Part shown: positions 48,903-56,901 of the stretch, in pieces
How the letters are laid out: each line of letters opens with the position of its first letter
How positions within the stretch are numbered: the first letter of the stretch is position 1
Assembly: GCF_001441615.1 (NCBI RefSeq)
Contig: NZ_LAXJ01000007.1
Span: forward strand, 186,001 to 250,000
Source: Roseovarius atlanticus
GTDB lineage: Bacteria; Pseudomonadota; Alphaproteobacteria; Rhodobacterales; Rhodobacteraceae
Reading direction: 5' to 3'
Length of the DNA: 64,000 bases
Program-made: the position numbers and the translations under genes
The notes under the pieces: generated by a model
What the model saw: only the letters and a program-made list of their open reading frames with translations
Databases searched by the model: none
Told to the model about the DNA's origin: nothing

Positions 48903-50936
48903 ATGCGCGACCTGAGCCGCCTCATTCAGCCGAAGTCGATTGCGGTGATCGGCGGCGGGGCCTGGTGCACCAGTGTCGTCGAGCAGTGCAGGAAGATGGC
49001 GTTTTCCGGCCCGGTCTGGCCGGTCCATCCGTCGAAGGCGGAAATCGCGGGCCTGCCCGCCTGCGCCCGGCTGGATGATTTGCCCGCGCCACCGGATGCC
49101 GTCTTCATCGGGGTGAACCGGCACGCCACGGTCGATGTCGTCCGCCAGCTGCGCGAGTTGGGCGCGGGCGGTGCGGTCTGTTTCGCAAGCGGCTTCAGCG
49201 AGGCGCAGGCCGAAACCGGTGACGGCGCGGACTTGCAGGCGGCCTTGCTGGAGGCGGCGGGCGAGATGCCGATTCTGGGCCCGAACTGCTATGGCTTCAT
49301 CAACTATCTGGACGGCGCGCTCTTGTGGCCGGACCAGCATGGCGGTGCGCGGGTCGAGAGCGGCGTGGCGGTGCTGACGCAAAGCTCCAACATGGCGATC
49401 AACATCTCGATGCAGTCGCGCGGTCTGCCGCTGGCCTATGTGACCACGGCCGGAAATCAGGCGCAGACCGGGTTGGCGGAGCTGGGCCACACGCTATTGC
49501 AGGACCCGCGGGTCACGGTGCTGGCGCTGCACATCGAAGGTATCGGCGACGTGGCCGCGTTCGAGTGGCTGGTGCACACCGCGAGGGAGCTGGGAAAGCC
49601 CATGGTCGTGCTGAAGGCCGGCAAGTCGGCGCGGGCACAGGCGGCGGCGGTCTCGCACACCGCCTCGCTTGCCGGCAGCGACGCCGGGGCGCGCGCGCTT
49701 TTGCGGCGGTTAGGCGTGGCTCAGGTGGACAGCCTGCCCGCCTTGCTGGAGACGGCGAAGCTGTTGCACTATGCGGGCCCGTTGCCCGGCGCGTCGCTGG
49801 CCTCCCTGTCCTGTTCGGGCGGCGAGGCGAGCCTGATGGCCGACAGCGCCGAGGGCCGGGAGGTGCAATTTCCCGACCTGACCCAGGCGCAACGCGACCG
49901 CCTGCGCGAGACGCTGGGGCCCATGGTCGCGCTGGCCAATCCGCTGGATTACCACACCTTCATCTGGAACGACGCCGAGCGCATGGCGCAGGTCTTTGGC
50001 ATCATGCAGGAGGGCGCGGCAGACCTGACCTGCGTGATCATCGACTTTCCCCGCACGGATCGGTGCGACCCCGCCGCCTGGGATTGCGTGTTCGAGGCCG
50101 GGGCGGCGGCGGTGACCAAGACCGGCAGGCCTCTGGTGCTGGTGTCCACCCTGCCCGAGCTGCTGCCCGAGGCGATGGCCGCGCGCGCCACGGCGGGCGG
50201 CATGATCCCGATGCAGGGGCTGGACGACTTTCTGACCGCGATGGAGGCGGCGGCCTTCATCGGCAGTCACAGCCCGCTGCCCGCGCCCGTGTTGCAGGGA
50301 AACCAGCCCGAAAGCGCAAGGTTGCTGTCAGAGGCCGAGGCCAAGCGCGCGCTGGCCGCCGCCGGCCTGGACGTGCCCCGGGCGATTGTCGCGGATACAG
50401 TGGAAGACGCTGTGGCGGCGGCGAAGGAGATCGGCTTTCCTGTGGTGTTGAAAGGTACGGGCATCGCACACAAGACCGAGGCTGGACTGGTGGCGCTTGG
50501 TCTGCGGGACGCCCTGGAAGTCGAGGAAGCGGCCAAGGGCATGGCCTGCGACGGCTTTTTGCTGGAGGAGATGATCGGCGGCGGCGTGGCCGAGCTTTTG
50601 CTGGGGGTCGTGCGGGACCCGGCGCACGGATTCGTGCTGACGCTGGGAGCTGGCGGGACGTTGACGGAAATCCTGCAAGACACGGTGTCGCTGATCCTGC
50701 CGGTCACCGAAGACGAAGTGTTACGGGCGCTCGACAGCTTGCGCATTGCCCCCGCGCTGGCAGGGTATCGCGGCAAGCCCGGCACGGACCGCGCCGCCAT
50801 TGCACGCGCCGTTCTGGCGGTGCAGGACTATGTCGGCGCCGAACGCGACCGGCTGGAGGAGATCGAGATCAACCCGCTGATCTGCACGCCCGAAAGGGCC
50901 GTGGCGGCGGATGCACTGATCCGGAAAGGAGACTGA
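48903..50936 (+). CDS. NDP-forming acyl-CoA ligase
   Basis: A 677-residue acetate-CoA ligase-type protein. In order: a CoA-binding Rossmann domain (IQPKSIAVIGGGAWCTSVVE), a succinyl-CoA-synthetase-like flavodoxin part with the phosphohistidine region AVSHTASLAGSDAGARALL, and a C-terminal ATP-grasp domain (GFPVVLKGTGIAHKTEAGLV, then EIEINPLICTP). It probably activates a betaine acid (gamma-butyrobetaine, crotonobetaine or carnitine) to its CoA thioester. The frame is open upstream; this ATG follows AAGGA and begins the CoA-binding domain. Confidence 0.85.
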   Translation: MRDLSRLIQPKSIAVIGGGAWCTSVVEQCRKMAFSGPVWPVHPSKAEIAGLPACARLDDLPAPPDAVFIGVNRHATVDVVRQLRELGAGGAVCFASGFSEAQAETGDGADLQAALLEAAGEMPILGPNCYGFINYLDGALLWPDQHGGARVESGVAVLTQSSNMAINISMQSRGLPLAYVTTAGNQAQTGLAELGHTLLQDPRVTVLALHIEGIGDVAAFEWLVHTARELGKPMVVLKAGKSARAQAAAVSHTASLAGSDAGARALLRRLGVAQVDSLPALLETAKLLHYAGPLPGASLASLSCSGGEASLMADSAEGREVQFPDLTQAQRDRLRETLGPMVALANPLDYHTFIWNDAERMAQVFGIMQEGAADLTCVIIDFPRTDRCDPAAWDCVFEAGAAAVTKTGRPLVLVSTLPELLPEAMAARATAGGMIPMQGLDDFLTAMEAAAFIGSHSPLPAPVLQGNQPESARLLSEAEAKRALAAAGLDVPRAIVADTVEDAVAAAKEIGFPVVLKGTGIAHKTEAGLVALGLRDALEVEEAAKGMACDGFLLEEMIGGGVAELLLGVVRDPAHGFVLTLGAGGTLTEILQDTVSLILPVTEDEVLRALDSLRIAPALAGYRGKPGTDRAAIARAVLAVQDYVGAERDRLEEIEINPLICTPERAVAADALIRKGD

Positions 50937-50937
50937 C

Positions 50938-51723
50938 ATGACGGAGAGCCCCGTAAAGACCCAGACACGCGGCCATGTGCTGGAAGTGACGCTGGACCGG
51001 CCCAAGGCCAACGCGATCGACCTGGCGACCAGCCGGATCATGGGCGACGTATTCAAGGACTTCCGCGACGATCCGGAACTGCGGGTGGCGCTGATCACCG
51101 GCGCGGGCGACAAATTCTTCTGCCCCGGTTGGGACCTGAAAGCCGCTGCCGGGGGCGATGCGGTGGATGACAACTACGGCGTGGGCGGCTTTGGAGGCCT
51201 TCAAGAAATGCGGGCGATGAACAAGCCGATCATCGCCGCCATAAACGGCATCTGCTGCGGCGGGGGCCTGGAATGGGCGCTGAGCGCGGACATCATCCTG
51301 GCCGCCGATCATGCGCAGTTCGCCCTGCCCGAGATCCGGTCCGGGACGGTGGCCGATGCGGCGAGCGTGAAGCTGCCCAAGCGCATCCCCTATCATATCG
51401 CGATGGAAATGCTGCTGACTGGGCGCTGGATCGACGCCGAGGAAGCGGCGCGGTGGGGGCTGATCAACCAGATCCATCCCGGCGACCAGCTGATGGCCAA
51501 GGCGCGGGAGATGGCCGACCTACTGGCGAGCGGGCCGCCGCTGGTCTATGCCGCTATCAAGGAGATCGTGCGCGAGGCCGAGGCGATGACGTTTCAGGAC
51601 GCGATGAACCGGATCACGCGGCGGCAATTTGAAAGCGTCGATGTGCTGTATGATTCCGAGGACCAGTTGGAGGGCGCCAAGGCCTTTGCGGAAAAGCGCG
51701 ATCCTGTCTGGAAGGGGCGCTGA
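50938..51723 (+). CDS. caiD: Carnitinyl-CoA dehydratase / crotonobetainyl-CoA hydratase
   Basis: A 261-residue crotonase: VLEVTLDRPKANAIDLATSR, the oxyanion-hole segment GAGDKFFCPGWDLKAA, and NKPIIAAINGICCGGGLEWA. The closest known type is CaiD, which interconverts carnitinyl-CoA and crotonobetainyl-CoA. AAAGGAG lies 7 bases before the ATG, almost touching the ligase stop. Last gene of the operon; three hairpins follow. Confidence 0.88.
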   Translation: MTESPVKTQTRGHVLEVTLDRPKANAIDLATSRIMGDVFKDFRDDPELRVALITGAGDKFFCPGWDLKAAAGGDAVDDNYGVGGFGGLQEMRAMNKPIIAAINGICCGGGLEWALSADIILAADHAQFALPEIRSGTVADAASVKLPKRIPYHIAMEMLLTGRWIDAEEAARWGLINQIHPGDQLMAKAREMADLLASGPPLVYAAIKEIVREAEAMTFQDAMNRITRRQFESVDVLYDSEDQLEGAKAFAEKRDPVWKGR

Positions 51724-51741
51724 AGGTGGTCAAGGGCGGCT

Positions 51742-51815
51742 GAAAATTCGGAGAATTTTCTGGCCACATTCTTCTGCGAAGAATGTTCGGGCGCGCGACG
51801 ATTAGGCCGCGCGCC
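51742..51815. terminator. Triple hairpin between convergent genes
   Basis: GAAAATTC/GAATTTTC (3-base loop), ACATTCTTC/GAAGAATGT (3-base loop) and GGCGCGCG/CGCGCGCC (10-base loop) follow in tandem. They separate the plus-strand carnitine operon from the minus-strand dctM. None has a long T-run, but together they probably act as a bidirectional transcript end or RNA-protecting element. Confidence 0.55.
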
Positions 51816-51822
51816 AGGGGTG

Positions 51823-53304
51823 TCAGTTGGTGATAATCTCCGGCCCCATGAAGGTCGTGGGCAGGTAGGTCGATATCCAGGGGATATACGTCACCATGAT
51901 CAGGAAGACGAAGAGCACGGCAAGGAACGGCAGGGCCGCGCGCACGACGCTCATCATCGGCATTCCCGCCACGCCAGAGGTCACGAAGAGGTTCAGGCCC
52001 ACGGGCGGCGTGATCATCCCGATTTCCATGTTCACCACCATGATGATGCCAAGGTGGATGGGATCTATGCCCAACTCTATGGCGATGGGGAACACCAACG
52101 GGGCGACGATCACCAGAAGGCCGGACGGCTCCATGAACTGGCCGCCGATCAGCAGGATCACGTTGACCATTACCAGGAACATCACCGGGCCGAGGCCCGC
52201 GGCCAGCATACTTTCGGCAATCGCCTGGGGGATCTGTTCGTCGGTCAGCACATGCTTGAGCAGAAGCGCGTTGGCGATGATGAACATCAGCGTGATCGTC
52301 AGCTTGGCGCCCTCGAACACGGTGTTCACCGTGTCGCGGTGCCAGAAGGCCGTCACCAGCGCCCAGGGCTTTTGCAGCAGGGTCGCGGGGCGCGGGGCCT
52401 CGGCGGCATTGACGCTGCGCTCGCCCATGGCCCCGGTGTAGGTTTCCTCTTCGGACGGCGCCGCGAGCGGGCCCATGTCGCGGTAGATGAAACAGGCCAC
52501 GAAGAAGGCGTAGACGGCGGCGACGGCGGCGGCCTCAGTGGGCGTGAAGGCGCCGGGTTGCCAATAGATCAGGCTGCCCTCGCCGGTAAGGTTGATCCAT
52601 GGGTGGCCATAGATGCCGCCCATGATGATGCCGATCAGCAGAAGGCCCCAGAAGGCGTCGCGGAAACTGTCGAAGATCTCGACCCAGCCTTTCCACTCGC
52701 CGGCGGGCATGTTGCGGATCCGGGCCATGATGTAGATCGTGATCATCAGCATCGTACCGGCCAGCAGGCCCGGAATGACGCCCGCGAGGAACATGCGGCC
52801 CACGGACACATCGGTGGCGGAGGCGTAGACGACCATGACGATGGAGGGCGGAATGAGGATGCCGAGCGTTCCGGCGTTACAGATCACCCCGGCGGCGAAA
52901 TCCTTGGTGTAGCCCACCTGCCGCATGGCGGCGATCACGATTGTGCCGATGGCGACCACGGTGGCGGGCGATGACCCCGAGAGCGCGGCGAAGATCATGC
53001 AGGCCAGTACGCCGGCGATGGCCAGACCGCCCTTGAGGTGCCCCACACAGGCGATGGAGAAGCGGATGATCCGTTTCGCCACGCCGCCCGTGGACATGAA
53101 GCTGGAGGCGAGGATGAAGAACGGGATGGCCAGCAGCGTGTAATGCTCTGCCATCGCGTCATAGAGCGACTTGGCCACCGCGCCGATGGACGTGTTGGAG
53201 AACATCAGCTGGAACACGATCGAGGAGAACCCGAGCGAGACCGCGATCGGCACACCGATCAGCAGCAGGCCAATGATCATGATGAAGAGAAATGCGACTT
53301 CCAT
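51823..53304 (-). CDS. dctM: TRAP transporter large permease
   Basis: A 493-residue DctM-type membrane subunit with about 12 helices (SGSSPATVVAIGTIVIAAMR, GILIPPSIVMVVYA, MEPSGLLVIVAPLVFPIA, MITPPVGLNLFV). It is longer than usual (about 430) because of a charged cytoplasmic or periplasmic insertion near residues 270-315. It forms the Na+-coupled transport path. 4 bases separate it from dctQ. Confidence 0.93.
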   Translation of the reverse strand: MEVAFLFIMIIGLLLIGVPIAVSLGFSSIVFQLMFSNTSIGAVAKSLYDAMAEHYTLLAIPFFILASSFMSTGGVAKRIIRFSIACVGHLKGGLAIAGVLACMIFAALSGSSPATVVAIGTIVIAAMRQVGYTKDFAAGVICNAGTLGILIPPSIVMVVYASATDVSVGRMFLAGVIPGLLAGTMLMITIYIMARIRNMPAGEWKGWVEIFDSFRDAFWGLLLIGIIMGGIYGHPWINLTGEGSLIYWQPGAFTPTEAAAVAAVYAFFVACFIYRDMGPLAAPSEEETYTGAMGERSVNAAEAPRPATLLQKPWALVTAFWHRDTVNTVFEGAKLTITLMFIIANALLLKHVLTDEQIPQAIAESMLAAGLGPVMFLVMVNVILLIGGQFMEPSGLLVIVAPLVFPIAIELGIDPIHLGIIMVVNMEIGMITPPVGLNLFVTSGVAGMPMMSVVRAALPFLAVLFVFLIMVTYIPWISTYLPTTFMGPEIITN

Positions 53305-53308
53305 GGTA

Positions 53309-54034
53309 TCAGCCCTTCTTCACGGCTTCGCCGCGGGCGAGCTTGTCGGCGGCGGTTTCCACCGCGTCCTCAGCCTCGTGGCTGGTGATGATGCGCTGGC
53401 GGGTGCCGCGAACGACGCCCAGGGTGGCCTGGACCACGCGGAACAGAAGCAGGGACGCGCCGATGGGCAGGATCAGGTAGGGAATGACGCGCGGAAGGTA
53501 GTCATATTCCTCGACCACGCGGGTATCGCCGTCCATGTACCAGTTGAATGTGTTCTCGAGGAACTCCTTGCCGAAAGGGATCGGCACGGGGCGGACCACG
53601 GCGTAGCCCTGGGCGCGGGCCTCTTCGAAACCGGTGGGAAACCAGCGGCCAGAGGTCGGATTGAGGTTCGAGAACGGCGCCCAGAAATCATAGGCGCCCT
53701 TGAGCAAAAGAAAGGCATAGGCCACGCAGACAAGGCAGGCGATGATGGCCATGCCGCGCTTGAGACCGCCCCCAACCATGTTGACGATGGCGTCAACGCC
53801 GAGGTGGGCGGTGACCTTGAACCCGTAGGAAATGCCGAAGAGAACCAGCCAGGCAAAGAGGATTTCCACCACTTCCTGTCCCCAAAGCAGGCTTTCGGAA
53901 AAGCCGTAGCGCAGGACGACGTTGGCGAAGGTGATCAGGGTCATCGCGCCCAGGATGAGGGCGATGAAGATTTCCTCGGCGCGGTGGACGACGCGTCCGA
54001 CCGGGCCCGATGGTGTGTATCCGCTCACGCTCAT
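53309..54034 (-). CDS. dctQ: TRAP transporter small permease
   Basis: A 241-residue DctQ-type subunit with four membrane helices (EEIFIALILGAMTLITFANV, VVEILFAWLVLFGISYGF, IACLVCVAYAFLLLKGAYDF, YLILPIGASLLLFRVVQ). It is longer than the usual 160-200 residues owing to a loop between helices 3 and 4. Same operon as dctM and dctP. Confidence 0.9.
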   Translation of the reverse strand: MSVSGYTPSGPVGRVVHRAEEIFIALILGAMTLITFANVVLRYGFSESLLWGQEVVEILFAWLVLFGISYGFKVTAHLGVDAIVNMVGGGLKRGMAIIACLVCVAYAFLLLKGAYDFWAPFSNLNPTSGRWFPTGFEEARAQGYAVVRPVPIPFGKEFLENTFNWYMDGDTRVVEEYDYLPRVIPYLILPIGASLLLFRVVQATLGVVRGTRQRIITSHEAEDAVETAADKLARGEAVKKG

Positions 54035-54077
54035 GGCGTTTCCCTCCGGATCATGTGGGGTCAGGCCGGTGTGGGTT

Positions 54078-54102
54078 CCGGCGGCACACGGGGTGCCGCC
54101 GG
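54078..54102. repeat. Stem-loop between dctP and dctQ
   Basis: A perfect 9-bp stem CCGGCGGCA / TGCCGCCGG with a 7-base loop in the 134-base gap. Such stem-loops between the binding-protein gene and the permease genes often let the binding protein be made in excess; that role is inferred. Confidence 0.55.
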
Positions 54103-54168
54103 GGTCCGGCGCTGCGGGCGCGGTCCGGCCTCAGCGAAGCCGCAAGCGCGCGCCCGCCATGTCCTGCG

Positions 54169-55170
54169 TCAGCTGCCGCTGTTGTGGGACTGGGCCGCGT
54201 CGATGTTGTCCTGGCCCACATCCTCGACAAACTGGTCCCAGACCGGGCGCATCGCATCGACCCAGGCTTGGCGCTGTTCAGCGCTCAGCTCGCGCACCTC
54301 GCCACCTGCATCGATGATCGCCTGGCGGTTTTCCTGGTTCACGTTATAGCTTTCGGCGTTCCGGGTCTCGGTCACTTCGGCGACGATGGTCATGAACTGG
54401 TCGCGCACGTCAGGCTCCAGCGAGTCGAGCCAGTCGCTGGACGCCACCAGCAGATAGTCGATGATGCCGTGGTTGGTCTCGGTGATGCCGTCCTGCACCT
54501 CGAAGAACTTCTGGCCATAGATGTTGGACCAGGTGTTTTCCTGACCGTCCACGACGCCGGTTTGCAGCGCGCCGTACACTTCCGAGAAGGCCATCGGCTG
54601 CGGCGAGGCGCCGAGCGCTTCCATCTGCGCGACGAGCACGTCGGAGGTCTGCACGCGGAATTTCAGGCCCTCGGCGTCAGACGGCTCGAGCAGTGGCACG
54701 TTGGCCGAAAACTGCTTCATCCCGTTGTGCCAGAAGCCAAGACCCTGCAGCCCGCGTCGCTGCATCGAGTCGAGCATGTCCTGGCCGGCGTCGGACGCCT
54801 GGAAGCTGTCGACCGCGTCGATGTTTTCGAACATGAAGGGCAGATCGAAGATGCGGAAAACCTTGGTGAAGTTCTCGAATTTCGACAGCGACGGCGCGGC
54901 GAGCTGGACGTCGCCCTGAAGCATCGCTTCGAGCACCTGGTCGTCGTTGTAGAGCGTGGAGTTGGGGAACACCTCCATGCACATCTTGCCGTCCATTTCC
55001 TCGTTAACGCGCTCTTGCAGCAGCGAGGCGGCGATGCCCTTTGGGTGCTTGTCGGTGTTGGTGACGTGGCTGAACTTGACGACGATTTCACCATCGTCAC
55101 AGGCGGCGCTTACGGCGCCGGCAGACACGGTCAGTGCGAGTGCCGCGGATGCGGCAGACAGGAATTTCAT
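54169..55170 (-). CDS. dctP: TRAP C4-dicarboxylate-binding protein
   Basis: A 333-residue periplasmic protein with a Sec signal (cleavage near AVSA). The DctP carboxylate-binding arginine is R172 in GLKFRVQTSDVLVAQMEALG, followed by MAFSEVYGALQTGVVDGQEN. This pattern is that of C4-dicarboxylate (malate, succinate, fumarate) binders rather than of quaternary-amine binders. GGAGGAGA precedes the ATG. The region upstream carries two inverted repeats. Confidence 0.92.
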   Translation of the reverse strand: MKFLSAASAALALTVSAGAVSAACDDGEIVVKFSHVTNTDKHPKGIAASLLQERVNEEMDGKMCMEVFPNSTLYNDDQVLEAMLQGDVQLAAPSLSKFENFTKVFRIFDLPFMFENIDAVDSFQASDAGQDMLDSMQRRGLQGLGFWHNGMKQFSANVPLLEPSDAEGLKFRVQTSDVLVAQMEALGASPQPMAFSEVYGALQTGVVDGQENTWSNIYGQKFFEVQDGITETNHGIIDYLLVASSDWLDSLEPDVRDQFMTIVAEVTETRNAESYNVNQENRQAIIDAGGEVRELSAEQRQAWVDAMRPVWDQFVEDVGQDNIDAAQSHNSGS

Positions 55171-55354
55171 GGTCTCTCCTCCCTAATTCGAGACTGGTTT
55201 AGATACCGTCACGGTATTGCGCAGCCAGAATGGCGATTGCGAAGGATGCAACAAGCTGATTCGGAGAAAGATCACGGGAATCAAGATATATTGAAGAGTT
55301 TCAGTGCATTAAGGCTTTCGAATCGCTGTGACCCGAGACGCCCTCGAATCGCCT

Positions 55355-55370
55355 GTGCGGATTCCCGCAC
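55355..55370. promoter_or_regulatory. Inverted repeat 1 upstream of dctP
   Basis: GTGCG, GATTCC, CGCAC. Same arms and a similar centre as the repeat 32 bases away. Probable binding site for the DctD-like regulator, about 190 bases upstream of the dctP start codon. Confidence 0.55.
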
Positions 55371-55384
55371 GCGCCTCAACGCTG

Positions 55385-55404
55385 CTGTGCGGATTTTCGC
55401 ACAG
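55385..55404. promoter_or_regulatory. Inverted repeat 2 upstream of dctP
   Basis: CTGTGCG, GATTTT, CGCACAG, a perfect 7-bp inverted repeat. The centre-to-centre distance to repeat 1 is 32 bases, three helical turns, as expected for cooperative binding of an activator. Confidence 0.6.
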
Positions 55405-55420
55405 TTCGGTGATACGGCGC

Positions 55421-56758
55421 TCAGGCCGCCCTGCCCGGCCAGCGCCGCGTCGCCACCAGCACGCCGACCGCCACCAGCCCCACGGCCAGCCAGTTGACGC
55501 CGGTGATGTTGTCCGCGCCCAGCCCGACCATGGCCATGACGATAAGCCCGGCGCAGGTCATCAGGGCGCCCAGCATGGCGAGGATCGGGCCGGGGCGACC
55601 GGCGGGTTTGGTGCGGCTGCCGGCCTCGAACCGTACGAAGATCAAAACGAGTGGCACCAGTACGACGGTGAAGAGCGCCAGCCAGACAGGCCGCATGGCC
55701 CACCAGGCGCCGCTGCCCGGCGGCTCTTGCAGGCCGACGCCGCCCAACAACACGGCGATGCCGACAACGATGATCAGCGCCGTCATGTGCCACAGGTAGA
55801 TCGACATGATCATCTGATTGAAGAGGATCACCAGCGCCCAAGGCCGCGTGCGCTGAAGCCACGCCTGCGCGAGGTCCGTGAAAAGCAGGATCGCGCCGAT
55901 CTGCACGGCACCCACGGCCAGCATCGCGGTGGTGGGCGGGCGCGTGTTGGACATCTCGGCGCCCGGCACGCTGACCATGGCGACGGGGTATCCGAACTGC
56001 ACGATCAGCACGTAGAGCCACGCGACGCCCGAGGCGATGAAGCCCAGCGCCCATGTCTTGGGCCGCGCGGCGCGGCGCCACCAGTAGCCAAGCTGATGGA
56101 CGGCCAGCCAGACGAAGCCGTAGTTGGCCCAGCGCAGCCACCCCTGGTCGAGACCGAAGGCGATGGCGTCCACGACGACGGCACCTAGGGCCAGCAAGAG
56201 GACCGACAGGACACCTATGCGATCCCACAGCGCGACGGTGACCGGCACGGCCATGGTGATGACGATGTAGACGGCCAGAAACCAGACCGGCACGAGCGCC
56301 GCCTGAGATGCAAAACCGATCAGCTCGGGCGATACGCCCATGGCGCGCGCGATCACTCCGCCCGCGGCCCAGGCCAGAACGACGGGCACGGTGGGTTTCA
56401 GAAGGCGCGACAGGCGCGTGGCGGCCCAGGCGCGCTTCTTTTCCGGGTCCTTTTGAGCGGAATCCCAGGACAGGCTGTTGGAAAACCCGCCGACGAAGAA
56501 GAAGACCGGCATCACCTGGAAGAGCCAGGTCGCGTAATGGGTCCAGCGTTGTTCGGCCAACAGGATCACCAGCGTCACCTCGCCGTCGCGCATGACGGCT
56601 GCGACCAGCAGCCAATGACCGAGGATCACGAAACTGATGGCAATGGCGCGGTAGAGGTCGACAGCACGATTGCGGCTCTCGGGCGTGCGCTCGGCGGCCC
56701 AGCGGGCGGCGGCCATCATGCCCTTGGGCATCTTGTCGGGGGGTGTCGCGGTTGTCAT
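55421..56758 (-). CDS. Acyltransferase 3 family membrane protein
   Basis: A 445-residue protein with about ten membrane segments and the acyltransferase-3 pattern: the histidine of AISFVILGHWLL, then FQVMPVFFFVGGFSNSLSW with RLSRLLKP, and IMSIYLWHMTALI. Such proteins O-acylate glycans or lipids at the inner membrane. It lies between dctP and dctD but has no evident link with transport. Confidence 0.85.
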   Translation of the reverse strand: MTTATPPDKMPKGMMAAARWAAERTPESRNRAVDLYRAIAISFVILGHWLLVAAVMRDGEVTLVILLAEQRWTHYATWLFQVMPVFFFVGGFSNSLSWDSAQKDPEKKRAWAATRLSRLLKPTVPVVLAWAAGGVIARAMGVSPELIGFASQAALVPVWFLAVYIVITMAVPVTVALWDRIGVLSVLLLALGAVVVDAIAFGLDQGWLRWANYGFVWLAVHQLGYWWRRAARPKTWALGFIASGVAWLYVLIVQFGYPVAMVSVPGAEMSNTRPPTTAMLAVGAVQIGAILLFTDLAQAWLQRTRPWALVILFNQMIMSIYLWHMTALIIVVGIAVLLGGVGLQEPPGSGAWWAMRPVWLALFTVVLVPLVLIFVRFEAGSRTKPAGRPGPILAMLGALMTCAGLIVMAMVGLGADNITGVNWLAVGLVAVGVLVATRRWPGRAA

Positions 56759-56901
56759 GGGATCTTCCTGCTCTGCCGTTTTTCGCCCGCGATCTGGTGC
56801 CGCGTGTCGTGTCGCAGGAGCCTAAGGTCTTTCATATGTGCGCGGAATCACCGTTTGCCGATATGTGCACCAATGCCTGGGTCTGTGGCACGGATACCGC
56901 G

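Noticed and set aside
51823..55170. The TRAP system as the carnitine importer of the adjacent operon
   Set aside because: The binding protein has the C4-dicarboxylate-type arginine motif and lies with DctB/DctD; the operon is on the opposite strand behind hairpins.
55171..55350. A sigma-54 (-24/-12) promoter for dctP
   Set aside because: No GG-N10-GC pair with acceptable flanks was found on the minus strand; a matrix scan would settle it.
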